The notes: generated by a model from the letters alone, not told the origin. Positions 36,729 to 49,500 are shown, counted from the stretch's first letter. The stretch is DNA of 64,000 nt from Chlorops oryzae (GCA_020466095.1 CM035806.1:2727303-2791302); one strand, 5' to 3'. Made by a program: numbers and translations.

Positions 36729-36992
36729 GACTTGTTGTTTCTCTAGCAACTTTGCAGGAAAAAGTTTCGACGTTTTGAAATTGATTTAATTCGTGACCAT
36801 CTCCGAGATGTCGCTCATCTTCGGCATGGACGTGTACGCGATATCTGCTGATTTGATATCTGCACTCGGATTTTGTGGGCGATGTCGATTTTGGCAGATA
36901 TCAATATCAAAATTTTATGTTTGCTCGTATTTCCTTTGCAAACCAACTGATTGCCACTAGGGCTGGAGAAAAATCGATGGCACAATCGATAA

Positions 36993-37000
36993 TATCGATA
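36993..37000. promoter_or_regulatory. DRE-like motif TATCGATA upstream of Sara
   Basis: A perfect TATCGATA palindrome lies 265 bases upstream of the Sara start codon, inside a cluster of ATCGAT words (36973-37030). DREF binds this motif at many fly housekeeping promoters. The caution is that ATATCGAT-rich tracts also occur at 4.2, 4.5 and 53.8 kb, away from any gene, so the cluster may be part of a dispersed repeat. Confidence 0.4.
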
Positions 37001-37032
37001 ATATCCGATTTGAATATTTTGCTCTATCGATG

Positions 37033-37292
37033 ATATCGCACATGTGTATTTCAAGAGTGTCACAACTGAAAATTTGCAATTTTTCCGAAAACGCAATTTA
37101 ACCCATGCAGTCTAAGCGCATTTATATGACGAAGAGACTGATATAACTGTTTTTTGCGCTGATTTGCAATAACAAAAAACGCAACTATGAGTGTGCGATT
37201 TGGTAGACAGGTGACCTGTGAACACATTTCGTGCATTGACGCCGATTTGAAAAATTTTGAGTTGTGACACTGTTGTAGTACATGTGCGATAT
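37033..37292. mobile_element. Inverted-repeat MITE between Sara and PTP-ER (1 of 3)
   Basis: ATATCGCACATGT with TGTCACAACT on the left is mirrored by AGTTGTGACA with ACATGTGCGATAT on the right, giving about 40-base imperfect terminal inverted repeats around an A/T-rich core. No coding sequence. It sits in the shared 5' region of Sara and PTP-ER. A clear target-site duplication was not seen. Confidence 0.6.
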
Positions 37293-37420
37293 GTAATTGA
37301 AATGTGTTTAATATAAAAAAAAAAATTAATCATTGATTGCATCAATACTCTTTGATTTGATCCTAATATCTTTTACTTTATATTTTGAGGACAAATATCT
37401 TCTGCTTTTTTTCATGTAAT

Positions 37421-37671
37421 GGGCTCTGCGCAGATATGCAGGAAGTAAATTTCCTATACTAAACACATGCAAAAAAAAAAAAAACGAAGAAGTACTTTGA
37501 GTTACTTCTAATACTTCAACGAATACGCAGAATAAAAGCAATCGAACATTCAGGGTTGCATTTAAATAACACATTTTCTATATTTCTGTCGACCTGCCAT
37601 CGAAATTTCAACTCTGATTTCCTTTCTTCACAAGAACGAGCTCTATACTTATACATATCTGCGTAGAGCCC
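37421..37671. mobile_element. Inverted-repeat MITE between Sara and PTP-ER (2 of 3)
   Basis: GGGCTCTGCGCAGATATG at the left end is matched by CATATCTGCGTAGAGCCC at the right end, with one mismatch. The 251-base element is non-coding. The target-site duplication is unclear. Confidence 0.6.
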
Positions 37672-37703
37672 ATAAAAGCCTATGACTGCATGCATTATTG
37701 TCC

Positions 37704-37861
37704 AGAGTCAGACACACGAACAAATGTTCTGAAACAATTGAGTAAGTAGAGAAAGACGAGCGAAGAAAAAATACGGTTGTTTGTTAAATGTTCTGCGCTT
37801 CTCTTTCTTTCTCATACAATCAAATGGAATTGTTCCGAAACATGTTCGTGTGTCTGACTCT
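37704..37861. mobile_element. Inverted-repeat MITE between Sara and PTP-ER (3 of 3)
   Basis: AGAGTCAGACACACGAACA opens the element and TGTTCGTGTGTCTGACTCT closes it. The match continues inward through GTTCTGAAACAATT and AATTGTTCCGAAAC. At 158 bases it can fold into one long hairpin. It lies 400 bases upstream of the PTP-ER start codon, so it is close to or within its promoter. Confidence 0.65.
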
Positions 37862-37939
37862 CGAGATTGCTATATTATGAATGAATATGAATAACACAAT
37901 AGAGCAATCGATAGCTGCACAGCTAGATACATTGATGTG

Positions 37940-37947
37940 TATCGATA
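37940..37947. promoter_or_regulatory. DRE-like motif TATCGATA upstream of PTP-ER
   Basis: A second perfect TATCGATA lies 322 bases before the PTP-ER start codon, outside the three MITEs of the intergenic region. It is the better supported of the two DRE candidates because it is a single site rather than part of an ATCGAT tract. Confidence 0.45.
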
Positions 37948-38064
37948 TTGTAAGCACAACCCTAATTGACATAAACTATGCAAAAAGATTATTGTTTCGA
38001 ACGCAAAGCGAGAATTTATTAAAATAAAGCATTTTAAGCTATATCCCTCATAAAGAGCGAACAA

Positions 38065-38225
38065 AATGTCGCGTGGTATGTAATTGAAAAGTGTTCCACG
38101 CACGAGAATACAGTGATTTAATTTGATATTTTAGGTATAAGCGAAAAATGTCTCAACTCCAATTGAGAAAGCAACAAAGTTATCAACCTATCCATTAGGT
38201 AAGACGCGTAAAGTCCAATCTTGCA
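38065..38225 (+). other. Probable 5' UTR exons and small introns of PTP-ER, with a short uORF
   Basis: ATGTCGCGTG is followed by a donor-like GTATGT (38075) and about 60 bases later by a pyrimidine-rich acceptor (ATATTTTAG). A further donor-like GTAAGA and an acceptor (TTGCAG, ending 38226) come just before the PTP-ER start. Spliced across the first pair, the reading frame would be a 13-codon uORF (MSRGISEKCLNSN). Both introns are inferred from splice-like words only. Confidence 0.35.
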
Positions 38226-38235
38226 GAGGCCTTCA

Positions 38236-38514
38236 ATGTTGAGGCTAAATCGACGAGAAAAATGGAACGCAATACAAGCAATGAGCTTGTTAATACGTTT
38301 GAATATAGTTTTCCGCTTTGCGACGATGCTGATGAAAGTGGTGGCGACAGCAGTAAAAGCACTCCCTACTATACGCCCTTGGATTTCTTTCAAAGCTCCT
38401 TTGATTTTCCTGCAACTGTTAATGCTGCAGAAAAAGTCGCAACACCGACGCCAACGCCAACAACAACAACAACACCAACACCACCAGCTGCAGCAACAGC
38501 AGCAGCTCAACTGA
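38236..38514 (+). other. Upstream ORF overlapping the PTP-ER start
   Basis: An ATG 26 bases before the PTP-ER start opens a 92-codon frame (MLRLNRREKW...) that runs out of frame into the PTP-ER coding region and stops at 38514. Its -3 base is T, a poor context, whereas the PTP-ER ATG has A at -3 and G at +4. If present in the mRNA it could reduce PTP-ER translation through leaky scanning. Its own peptide becomes a Gln/His run that mirrors Thr/Pro repeats of the main frame, so I do not think it is a functional protein. Confidence 0.35.
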
Positions 38515-41500
38515 AGGAATTTTCATCTTCAGATCATCAGACAACATCGGGATCGCAGATACAAAGTTTGGATGTGACAAAATCACCAGCACCGTCGCGC
38601 CACATTGGACAAAGTGGTATAAAGCAGGGCATAACTTCAACATCACCAGCTGTTAGTCGCAAACTCCGACGATTCTCGCTTTATGAACGTTCTTGTTCTC
38701 CGCAACATTTGCTGATAAAGAATACGGCTGGCTCCGTCGATTATACAGCAAATGATTTACCTTCTCCCGTTGACGACAAAGAAAATGCGAAACCATTACA
38801 ATTCTTCGAACAAGCTAGAGATGAATTGGTTCAAGCAATAACGCGTAGCGGCAATAGTTCGCCAATTATATTAAAAGATGATAGCGCTTCACCAAAGATA
38901 CCCACTTCTGATGGTGTATCGTCAAGACATAATTTCTCGCCAAAATTATTGGCTTCCATCAATAATCTCAAACTGGCGAATTCTCCATTGGGTGTCATCA
39001 GTTCGGCCGGTTATAAGAATGGGAATTATTTTAAATTTCCAGAAATTGACAATGTGGTTAACGAAAGCATGGGTGGCGTGGAAACTGCGCACGAAGTTGC
39101 TAGCCAATATTATGAAACACAAAATCGTGGTGGTGGAATTGCAACAATGGGATTCATATCTTCAAATATTGACAGAGTTCAGCCGGTTATTGAATCGAAA
39201 GCTGGACTTGAAATAGCCTGTTCCAAGGACAAATCAATTACGATGAGCACCAGAAAGAATCGAAAGAACAAAAATAATTTAACTATTCAAATCACTGATA
39301 GTCCAATTGTTGCGCTTAATCCGTCTGTTCATTCGCCTTCGCCAACCTCATCGTCGCCAAAGCCAAAAACACCAACAATCAAAACGACCAAAGAAAAAGC
39401 GCTCTCACTTGATTCGGCACCCTGTGAAACTGGTCTCTCGATTGTCATACAATCTGGAGAGAGTCAAACGCACGTCAGCTGTGATGAGATTGATTCGAAA
39501 ATGCATTTTGCATCTGGCGGTGGCAGTGGCAGTGGCAGTGGCAGTAGTAAAAACAACAACAACAACAACAAAAATAACAACAGTAATAACAGTAGTAACA
39601 ACAATAACGCCAACAATCAACAACGTCAAAGGAATATTGGAAGCCGTGAAAGACTGCGTCCAGCAATATCTTCAAGTTCGAGCAAATCAAGTGCATCAAG
39701 CAGTCCAGCCGTCTATCGGACACCGCATAAGCCAAGTCCATTGTTGCACTCTTCAAATACCAATCTCAAAACGTTGCCAGAATTTTTGACACTCGTTGAA
39801 TTTTCAATGTCCAGCCCAAAAGAACGAGAGCTTTGCGCGTTCAAGCAAAAATCAATGGATTTGCCCAGCACAACAACACCAAATATACGATCTAAAAACA
39901 TTGGTTCACCATCCGGAAGCTTACTACAGCGACGTGGCTCGAACCACAGTCTAACACTCAATTTACATGGCTCTTGTGGCAATCTCCTCGGAAGTTGCCG
40001 AGGCTTAAGTCTTTCGAATTACAGTCTGGGCTCTACAGCCGCGAATTCCACAACAAACCTATGTGTGAAATCGGGCAGGCTGGGAACAGAAACCTCATCA
40101 AATACGCTTCAACCGAATGTGCACTTGACAACACAAGGAGCTAAACAATCACTTTTTCGCAGACGTGGCTCCAATCAAAGTTTTACTTTAAAGAATTCAG
40201 CAACTTCTTGTGGGAATCTCAATGCACTTGTAAGTCAAAATTCATTGAATGTCGATAGAAATGTGATGCATGTACCAGGCATCGGCGGCGGAGGAGGAGT
40301 AGGAGGTGGAGGTGGAGTAGGAGTAGGAGGCGGCTTTGTCGGCTTAGGCGGTTGTAGCGGCGGAATCGGCGGAGGCGTGACACGTACAACATCATTTATA
40401 ACACCAACAACACATAACAGCATGACACCGAAGCGAGGACTCTTGGAAAGACGCGGCTCGAATCAGAGCTTAACATTGAATATGAGTAGCTCAGTTAGCG
40501 GTGGTGGAACAGATCGTAATGCATGTTTAGGCGATGAGAGCTTTCAACGGCGTTATGATAAATTGGAACCACCGAATCGTGGTCTTCTGCCACAATATTG
40601 TGCACAGCATCACAGAAAGTTCTTTAGCAGTGAGAATCTGAATAAACAACATACACAAGCAATCGATATGAATAGTCAAACTGAACGTCGTCCATTTGGC
40701 TCGGCCTCTGACCTAAAGGCCAGCGGTTCGCCGATACGAAATGCTTCGAACGCTAACGCCGGCCATACAGATCTCGCTGGCAATGCTCAAGAGAGTAATA
40801 TATGTACTTGCAGTGGAATGCGCAATATAATGACACGTCCACTATCGCCACAAAGGAAGGCTGAGGAATTCAAAACCTATTTAGCCAATATACAAACATT
40901 ACAAAATGCCTCGAATGTGCTCAAGCAGCACGATTTAATTAAACTCAATTATATATTTGACAATAGCTACGCATCGAGCAGAAAGTCATTGCAGGGAGTC
41001 TTACCGCCAATTGTTCTGGGCGTTGAGCCCAGTAGTGCGAATGGCACAAAGGATACCGGTACACCGCAAGGTATACAGGCAGGCAGTGGAAGCTTAGCGA
41101 TAACATCCGAAGATAGCGAAATTACATCACGTTACGAAGAGGTCGCAAAACCGGTGCTCGATTCATTGCAAATCGATGTCACTGAACAAAAACGTATATT
41201 CTGTGAACTTCACAAAGAGTTCTGGGATTTGCCACTCAACCATCAGGAGAAACCATTAGTGTTTGGATCACAAGCCAAGAATAGATATAAAACGATACTG
41301 CCGAATGAGACTACGCGTGTTATGCTACAGCAGGAATGTATGGAGTTCAAATATTTGGGTATCAATACAAAAGGCAGCGAAGAAGAAGGAGCAGAAAAAT
41401 CAGAGAAAATAAGCAGCTATGGCACTGGCAATAAACTCCTGATCGCATCGGCTGAAACACCATACATCAATGCGAATTATATTAAAGTGAGTTTGGTTAA

Positions 41501-42954
41501 AAAATTTCAAGTTATAATTCAAATGCAGCAATAGCATAACCTTTTGTTCCATGCTACTACTAATCCTTGTCAATGATTATGGAATAATCTTTATTTATTT
41601 TATTTTATTTTGTTTTCTTTTCTTCCAGGGGCCTGATGCAACCAATTTTAGCTATGTAGCTACGCAAGGTCCTCTGCCGAACACAATTTTTGAGTTCTGG
41701 CTAATGGTCTTTCAGAATGTTCGTAAAAATGATCATCACACCAATATGGAGTCGAATCGAATACGAATGCAATATTATCAGAAACTTGTTATGTTGACAA
41801 ATTTCCAGGAGCATCATAGACAAAAATGTGTGGTATATTTCCCCGTAGAATTGAATGAAATCTTCATAGCTACTAGTAAACAGGAAGTTTTGCCACGCAA
41901 TGATATTCTGAATGCATTTTTCGATAAATACCTACGCTCAAATGAGTCTTATGAGTCTCATAGCTGTAATGAGAGTGAGCCATTTATGGAACATTTTATA
42001 GAACAAGAAGTTAATGAAACAGTTAATGCAAACTTGCCACAGACGGGAAATTGTTTTGTCATCAAAAATGTTGGAATCGTAAGAAAAAGTGGATTTTCGA
42101 TACGGAAAATGATTGTGCTTTATTGCATGATTCAAGCCCAATCGCAAGCGCAAGCGCAAGCCCAATCAATTGGAAATGCCGACGAAAATCTTCCACGTTT
42201 ATGTATACAACGTTTTTGTTGTTATCATTATTGGTATCCTGATTGGCCAGATCATCGTTCACCGCGTGATATCAATACTCTGGTGGATATCTGTATACAT
42301 ATATTGAATCTTGGCAAATGTGAGGCGGAATTTGATGACTGCAGTCAGCCAGCTTATATTGCTAACCATCAAATGAGTATAGAGTCGTCATATCAGCAGG
42401 ACTTGTTTAATACATTGCAGCCATTGCCTATAATTCATTGTTCGGCTGGCGTTGGTCGCACGGGATGTCTTACGGCAATATTGAATGGTATACGGCAAAT
42501 GCGACAGGCATTAGCCTATTCACTCACGTCGATGGCAGCTGATATGAATAATGAGAGAAATATAAAATCTACGCAACCGCCACCGCCACCGAGCCCGATT
42601 GATTTTCGATTGCCAAAAGAATACTATGAATTAATTGCGAACGATGATAGCGATACAAATATTTTTTGCACTAGTGATACCGACAGTAGCTTCACCCGCA
42701 ATACCTTGCTGTATATAAAATACATCACACAACAGCACCGAGGAGGAGCCTCTTCATCGAGTCGTGCATTGAATGTGCTGCCCAGTCTTACGGAATTGCC
42801 ACGTATGCCGGACATTAATGTCGACATACTCGGTATTGTTTGCAATTTAAGACTCAGCCGTGGTGGCATGGTACAGAACTCCGAGCAATATGAGCTGATC
42901 CACCGTGCGCTGTGCTTGTACATGAAACGCACACTCGCCCTCAAGCGCTTCTAG
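38262..42954 (+). CDS. PTP-ER: KIM-type protein tyrosine phosphatase, ERK-specific (PTP-ER)
   Basis: Exon 1 is 38262-41486 and exon 2 is 41629-42954, joined in phase 0 inside YINANYIK/GPDATNFSY, giving 1516 residues. The first ~1000 residues are low complexity (Thr/Pro, Asn and Gly runs) and carry three kinase-interaction-like motifs: RRGSNHSLTLNL (about 557-568), RRGSNQSFTL (634-643) and RRGSNQSLTLNM (730-741). The C-terminal PTP domain has KNRYKTILPN, the WPD loop WPDH (W1281, D1283), the active site HCSAGVGRTG (Cys1346, Arg1352) and a Q-loop region NSEQYE (about 1492-1497). All key catalytic residues are present. Acidic and Pro-rich inserts (PPPPPSP, DDSDTN) enlarge the domain after the active site. 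The motif and domain match mammalian PTPRR, STEP and HePTP and fly PTP-ER, which dephosphorylates the ERK Rolled downstream of Ras. No transmembrane segment or signal peptide was seen, so it is probably cytosolic. Confidence 0.93.
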
Positions 42955-43467
42955 GTAATCGTTGTAGTTTGAGATAGCATTGACTTCTCATATTTAAATT
43001 GTTTCATTCGTCGCAAAGAGGCTCCTGAAAATTTTAAATGGTTGTTGTTGCTCATGAATTGCGCGAAATGTTTTCGATTTTCAATTTTTGTAAGTAGTGG
43101 GTAGTTGTCGTCGTTACCATATCTATATATATATATATGTACGTATTTGTATAAATATTTCTATGTTTCTGAATTTTATACCGAAATAGCGAGTTCCCGA
43201 AAAGTTGAGTTATCGCCACGATTTTATATACATTTGTATAATTAATTTTTTCGGCTGGAGTTTGTGTTCTTCGATATTGTAAGTAGTTTTTTTTTTTTTA
43301 ATTTTTATTTTTTGTTTATTCCTCAACATTTTTTTTTTACCGTTTCTGATTGTTACATTTCGATGAATTAGTAGCTAATTCATGAAAATGTCTATTTGTT
43401 TGCTTCTTCCAGCCACAATATTTTCAATGTTAGTTCTTAAGATAACATGATGATTAAAAACTAGTCA

Positions 43468-43473
43468 AATAAA
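43468..43473 (+). terminator. Candidate polyadenylation signal of PTP-ER
   Basis: AATAAA in GTCAAATAAATG, about 510 bases after the stop codon. The 3' UTR between 42955 and here is T-rich with TA repeats at 43127. The palindromic array starts within about 100 bases after it. Confidence 0.5.
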
Positions 43474-43539
43474 TGTTAGTGAAAGCATAAAAAGGAAATT
43501 AAACAATTTCATTTTCGTGATACTGTAATTGTACTGCGG

Positions 43540-46500
43540 ACCTGCACGTGTCTAGCTAAGACAACAAATTCGTGTGTTGGCTAAATTAGTTTGTGTACGA
43601 ACTATGTCACTCGAAAGTTCGTGTCTTAACTATGAGGTTTTGATACGGGTTTGCGCTAATTCCATGTCAAAAGCGTGTGTATTCGCTATGCCAGTTGGTG
43701 TCTGAACTATGCGTAGCGAATACACAACCTTTTGACCAGTTCGCGTCTTAAGTCGTTGATTTATTTCTTTCGCGGAGTGCTTAACTCCATACATTTCTTC
43801 GGAAATCATAGAAGGAGTTGCCCTAGGGCTTTGAAATTTGGCATGGACGTTCCTCCGTGATTGTCTAAGAGATTCCAAAAAAAATTTTCGAAGTCGGACC
43901 CCCCCAACCCCCTCAAACAGAACACGGGTTTTGCCAAAATCCACAATTTTGAACCCACGGTCCTCAAATTCGGAACATAGGTTACTCATATGCCCCAAGG
44001 TTGGAAAAGTTTAACTTCGTAACGCTGCCACGCCTGCTTTTTGAGCTACGCCCACTCAAAGGTGTTTTCACTCTCAAAAGTTGCTTAACCCCCATACATT
44101 TTTTCGGAAATCATAGAAAAGAGTTGCCCTAGGGCTTTGAAATTTGGCATGGACGTTTCTATCTCTAGATCTAAGAGATTCCCAAAAAATTTTCGAAATC
44201 GAACCACCCCAACCCCCTCAAACAGAAAACGGGTTTTTCTAAAATCCACAATTTTGAACCCACGGGACCCACATTCGGAATTTAGCTTACTTTTGTGCCC
44301 CAGAGTTGGAAAAGTTCAAGTTCGTAACGCTGCCACGCCTACTTTTTGTGCTACGCCCTCTTAAAGTCCTTTATCAGATATTCGTGACGTAAGAGCAGAC
44401 TTAAGACGCGAACGTGAAAAACCTTGTCAAAAGCTTGTGTATTCGCTATGCTAGTGGTTTGAGTCTTAGCTATGGATGTTATCTGAACTAGGTTCATACG
44501 TCACGAATTAGTGACAGAGGTCTTTGAGTGGGCGTAGCACAAAAAGTAGGCGTGGCAGAGTTACGAAGTTGAACTTTTCCAACTCTGGGGCACAAAAGTA
44601 AGCTAAATTCCGAATGTGGGTCCCGTGGGTTCAAAATTGTGGATTTTAGAAAAACCCGTTTTCTGTTTGAGGGGGTTGGGGTGGTTCGATTTCAAAAATT
44701 TTTTGGGAATCTCTTAGATCTAGAGATAGAAACGTCCATGCCAAATTTCAAAGCCCTAGGGCAACTCCTTCTATGATTTTCCAAGAAATGTATGGAGTTC
44801 AAGCGCTTAACCTCCATACATTTCTTGGTAAATCATAGAAGGAGTTACCCTAGGGTCTTGAAATTTGGCATGGACGCTTCTATCTCTAGATCTAAGAGAT
44901 TCCCAAAAAATTTTCGAAATCGAACCACCCCAACCCCCTCAAACAGAAAACGGGTTTTTCTAAAATCCACAATTTTGAACCCACGGGACCCACATTCGGA
45001 ATTTAGCTTACTTTTGTGCCCCAGAGTTGGAAAAGTTCAAGTTCGTAACGCTGCCACGCCTACTTTTTGTGCTACGCCCTCTTAAAGTCCTTTATCAGAT
45101 ATTCGTGACGTAAGAGCAGACTTAAGACGCGAACGTGAAAAACCTTGTCAAAAGCTTGTGTATTCGCTATGCTAGTGGTTTGAGTCTTAGCTATGGATGT
45201 TATCTGAACTAGGTTCATACGTCACGAATTAGTGACAGAGGTCTTTGAGTGGGCGTAGCACAAAAAGTAGGCGTGGCAGAGTTACGAAGTTGAACTTTTC
45301 CAACTCTGGGGCACAAAAGTAAGCTAAATTCCGAATGTGGGTCCCGTGGGTTCAAAATTGTGGATTTTAGAAAAACCCGTTTTCTGTTTGAGGGGGTTGG
45401 GGTGGTTCGATTTCAAAAATTTTTTGGGAATCTCTTAGATCTAGAGATAGAAACGTCCATGCCAAATTTCAAAGCCCTAGGGCAACTCCTTCTATGATTT
45501 TCCAAGAAATGTATGGAGTTCAAGCGCTTAACCTCCATACATTTCTTGGTAAATCATAGAAGGAGTTCCAGGGTCTTAAATTTGGCTACTTCTATTCTAA
45601 TCTTAAGGTCCAAAGATTCGAAATCGAACCCCCCACCCCCTAAGAAAACGGGTTTTTTAAAATCCACAATTTTGAACCCGCCACATTCGGATTTAGCTTA
45701 CTTTTGTCCCCGGTTGGAAAAGTTAGTTCGTAACGCTCCTACGCCATTTTTGGTTACGCCCTTAAAAACCTTTATCAGATATTCTCGTAAGAGCGACTTA
45801 AAGGAACTAAAAACTTTCAAAAGCTTGATTCGCATGCTAGTGGTTTGGTCTTAGCTAGGATTTATCTATGGTTCATACGCAATTAGTACAAGGTCTTTGA
45901 GGGCGTACAAAAAGTTGCGCAAGTTACAAGTTGAATTATCCATCTGGGCAAAAAAAGTAATTCATGGTCCCGTGGGTTAAATTGTGATTTAGAAAAACCT
46001 TTTTTTGGGGGGTTGGTGGTTCGATTTAAAAGTTTTTTGGAATCTCTTAGCTGGTAGAACGCATCCAAATTTCAAAGCCCTAGGACTCTCTTTTTCCAAA
46101 AATGATGGGTTCAACGCTTAACCTCCTATTCTTGTAAATTAGAAGGATTACCCTAGGTTTAAATTTGCTGCGTATCTCTAATTAAGAGTCCCAAAATTGA
46201 ATCGAAACTTCATTTTAAAAAAGGGTTTTAAAATCCCATTTTAACCCAGGACCCAATTGAATTAGCTTCTTTTATACCCAAGTTGAAAAGTTAACTGTAA
46301 CGCTGCCAAAATATTTTTGCACGCCTTTAAATTGTCTTATAGATATTCGGACGTAATACAACTTTAAGACTGCTGAACGTGAATAAACCTTGTCAAAAGC
46401 TTTTATTCGTTCTATGTAGTGGTATTGAGTCTTAGAATGATTGTTATCTAGCATTTTCAAGTGTCAATTAAGTGACAAACTGAATGACGTAGCAAAAAAA

Positions 46501-49500
46501 AGGGTGCAAATTAAAAAGTTATTTTCCATCTGGGCAAGAAGCTAAATTCCGATGGGTACATGGGTTCAAAATTGTGATTTTAAAAACCCGTTTTCTGTTG
46601 AGGGGTTGGGGTGGTTCGATTTCAAAAAGTTTTTGGGAATCTCTTAGATCTAGAGATAGAAACGTCCATGCCAAATTTCAAAGCCCTAGGGCAATCCTTC
46701 TATGATTCAAAAATTTTGCAGTTAGCGCTTAATCCAATTTTTGTAACGGAGTTAACCTACCAGTTCTTGAAATTTGAGGAGTTCCCTACTTTAAAGTTCC
46801 CAAAAGATTTCGAATTACAACATCCCAAAAAATTTAACGGTCTCCAAAATCCACCTAAAATTTACACCGGTTTGCCAAAATCACAATTTGAACCAGGCTA
46901 ATCGACATGTAATTCCCAGTTGAAAGTTATTAACCTTTTCCAAGTTTAAATTACCCAATTTTTGAAATCATAGAAGAGTTCCAGGTTGAAATTTGGCATG
47001 GACGTTCTATCTCTAGATCTAAGAGATTCCCAAAAAATTTTCGAAATCGAACCACCCCACCCCTCAAAAGAAAACGGGTTTTCTAAAATCCACAATTTTG
47101 ACCCACGGGACCCACATTCGGAATTTAGCTTACTTTTGTGCCCCAGAGTTGGAAAAGTTCAAGTTCGTAACGCTGCCACGCCTACTTTTTGTGCTACGCC
47201 CTCTTAAAGTCCTTTATCAGATATTCGTGACGTAAGAGCAGACTTAAGACGCGAACGTGAAAAACCTTGTCAAAAGCTTGTGTATTCGCTATGCTAGTGG
47301 TTTGAGTCTTAGCTATGGATGTTATCTGAACTAGGTTCATACGTCACGAATTAGTGACAGAGGTCTTTGAGTGGGCGTAGCACAAAAAGTAGGCGTGGCA
47401 GAGTTACGAAGTTGAACTTTTCCAACTCTGGGGCACAAAAGTAAGCTAAATTCCGAATGTGGGTCCCGTGGGTTCAAAATTGTGGATTTTAGAAAAACCC
47501 GTTTTCTGTTTGAGGGGGTTGGGGTGGTTCGATTTCAAAAATTTTTTGGGAATCTCTTAGATCTAGAGATAGAAACGTCCATGCCAAATTTCAAAGCCCT
47601 AGGGCAACTCCTTCTATGATTTTCCAAGAAATGTATGGAGTTCAAGCGCTTAACCTCCATACATTTCTTGGTAAATCATAGAAGGAGTTACCCTAGGGTC
47701 TTGAAATTTGGCATGGACGCTTCTATCTCTAGATCTAAGAGATTCCCAAAAAATTTTCGAAATCGAACCACCCCAACCCCCTCAAACAGAAAACGGGTTT
47801 TTCTAAAATCCACAATTTTGAACCCACGGGACCCACATTCGGAATTTAGCTTACTTTTGTGCCCCAGAGTTGGAAAAGTTCAAGTTCGTAACGCTGCCAC
47901 GCCTACTTTTTGTGCTACGCCCTCTTAAAGCCTTTATCAGATATTCGTGACGTAAGAGCAGACTTAAGACGCGAACGTGAAAAACCTTGTCAAAAGCTTG
48001 TGTATTCGCTATGCTAGTGGTTTGAGTCTTAGCTATGGATGTTATCTGAACTAGGTTCATACGTCACGAATTAGTGACAGAGGTCTTTGAGTGGGCGTAG
48101 CACAAAAAGTAGGCGTGGCAGAGTTACAAGTTGAACTTTTCCAACTCTGGGGCACAAAAGTAAGCTAAATTCCGAATGTGGGTCCCGTGGGTTCAAAATT
48201 GTGGATTTTAGAAAAACCCGTTTTCTGTTTGAGGGGGTTGGGGTGGTTCGATTTCAAAAATTTTTTGGGAATCTCTTAGATCTAGAGATAGAAACGTCCA
48301 TGCCAAATTTCAAAGCCCTAGGGCAACTCCTTCTATGATTTTCCAAGAAATGTATGGAGTTCAAGCGCTTAACCTCCATACATTTCTTGGTAAATCATAG
48401 AAGGAGTTACCCTAGGGTCTTGAAATTTGGCATGGACGCTTCTATCTCTAGATCTAAGAGATTCCCAAAAAATTTTCGAAATCGAACCACCCCAACCCCC
48501 TCAAACAGAAAACGGGTTTTTCTAAAATCCACAATTTTGAACCCACGGGACCCACATTCGGAATTTAGCTTACTTTTGTGCCCCAGAGTTGGAAAAGTTC
48601 AAGTTCGTAACGCTGCCACGCCTACTTTTTGTGCTACGCCCTCTTAAAGTCCTTTATCAGATATTCGTGACGTAACGAGTCAGAACTTAAGACAGCGAAC
48701 GTGAAAAACCTTGTCAAAAGCTTGTGTATTCTATTGCTATGCTAGTGGTTTTTGAGTCTTAGCTATGGATGTTATCTGAACTAGGTTCATACGTCACGAA
48801 TTAGTGACAGAGGTCTTTGAGTGGGCGTAGCACAAAAAGTAGGCGTGGCAGAGTTACGAAGTTGAACTTTTCCAACTCTGGGGCACAAAAGTAAGCTAAA
48901 TTCCGAATGTGGGTCCCGTGGGTTCAAAATTGTGGATTTTAGAAAAACCCGTTTTCTGTTTGAGGGGGTTGGGGTGGTTCGATTTCAAAAATTTTTTGGG
49001 AATCTCTTAGATCTAGAGATAGAAACGTCCATGCCAAATTTCAAAGCCCTAGGGCAACTCCTTCTATGATTTTCCAAGAAATGTATGGAGTTCAAGCGCT
49101 TAACCTCCATACATTTCTTGGTAAATCATAGAAGGAGTTACCCTAGGGTCTTGAAATTTGGCATGGACGCTTCTATCTCTAGATCTAAGAGATTCCCAAA
49201 AAATTTTCGAAATCGAACCACCCCAACCCCCTCAAACAGAAAACGGGTTTTTCTAAAATCCACAATTTTGAACCCACGGGACCCACATTCGGAATTTAGC
49301 TTACTTTTGTGCCCCAGAGTTGGAAAAGTTCAAGTTCGTAACGCTGCCACGCCTACTTTTTGTGCTACGCCCACTCAAAGACCTCTGTCACTAATTCGTG
49401 ACGTATGAACCTAGTTCAGATAACATCCATAGCTAAGACTCAAACAACTAGCATAGCGAATACACAAGCTTTTGACAAGGTTTTTCACGTTCGCGTCTTA

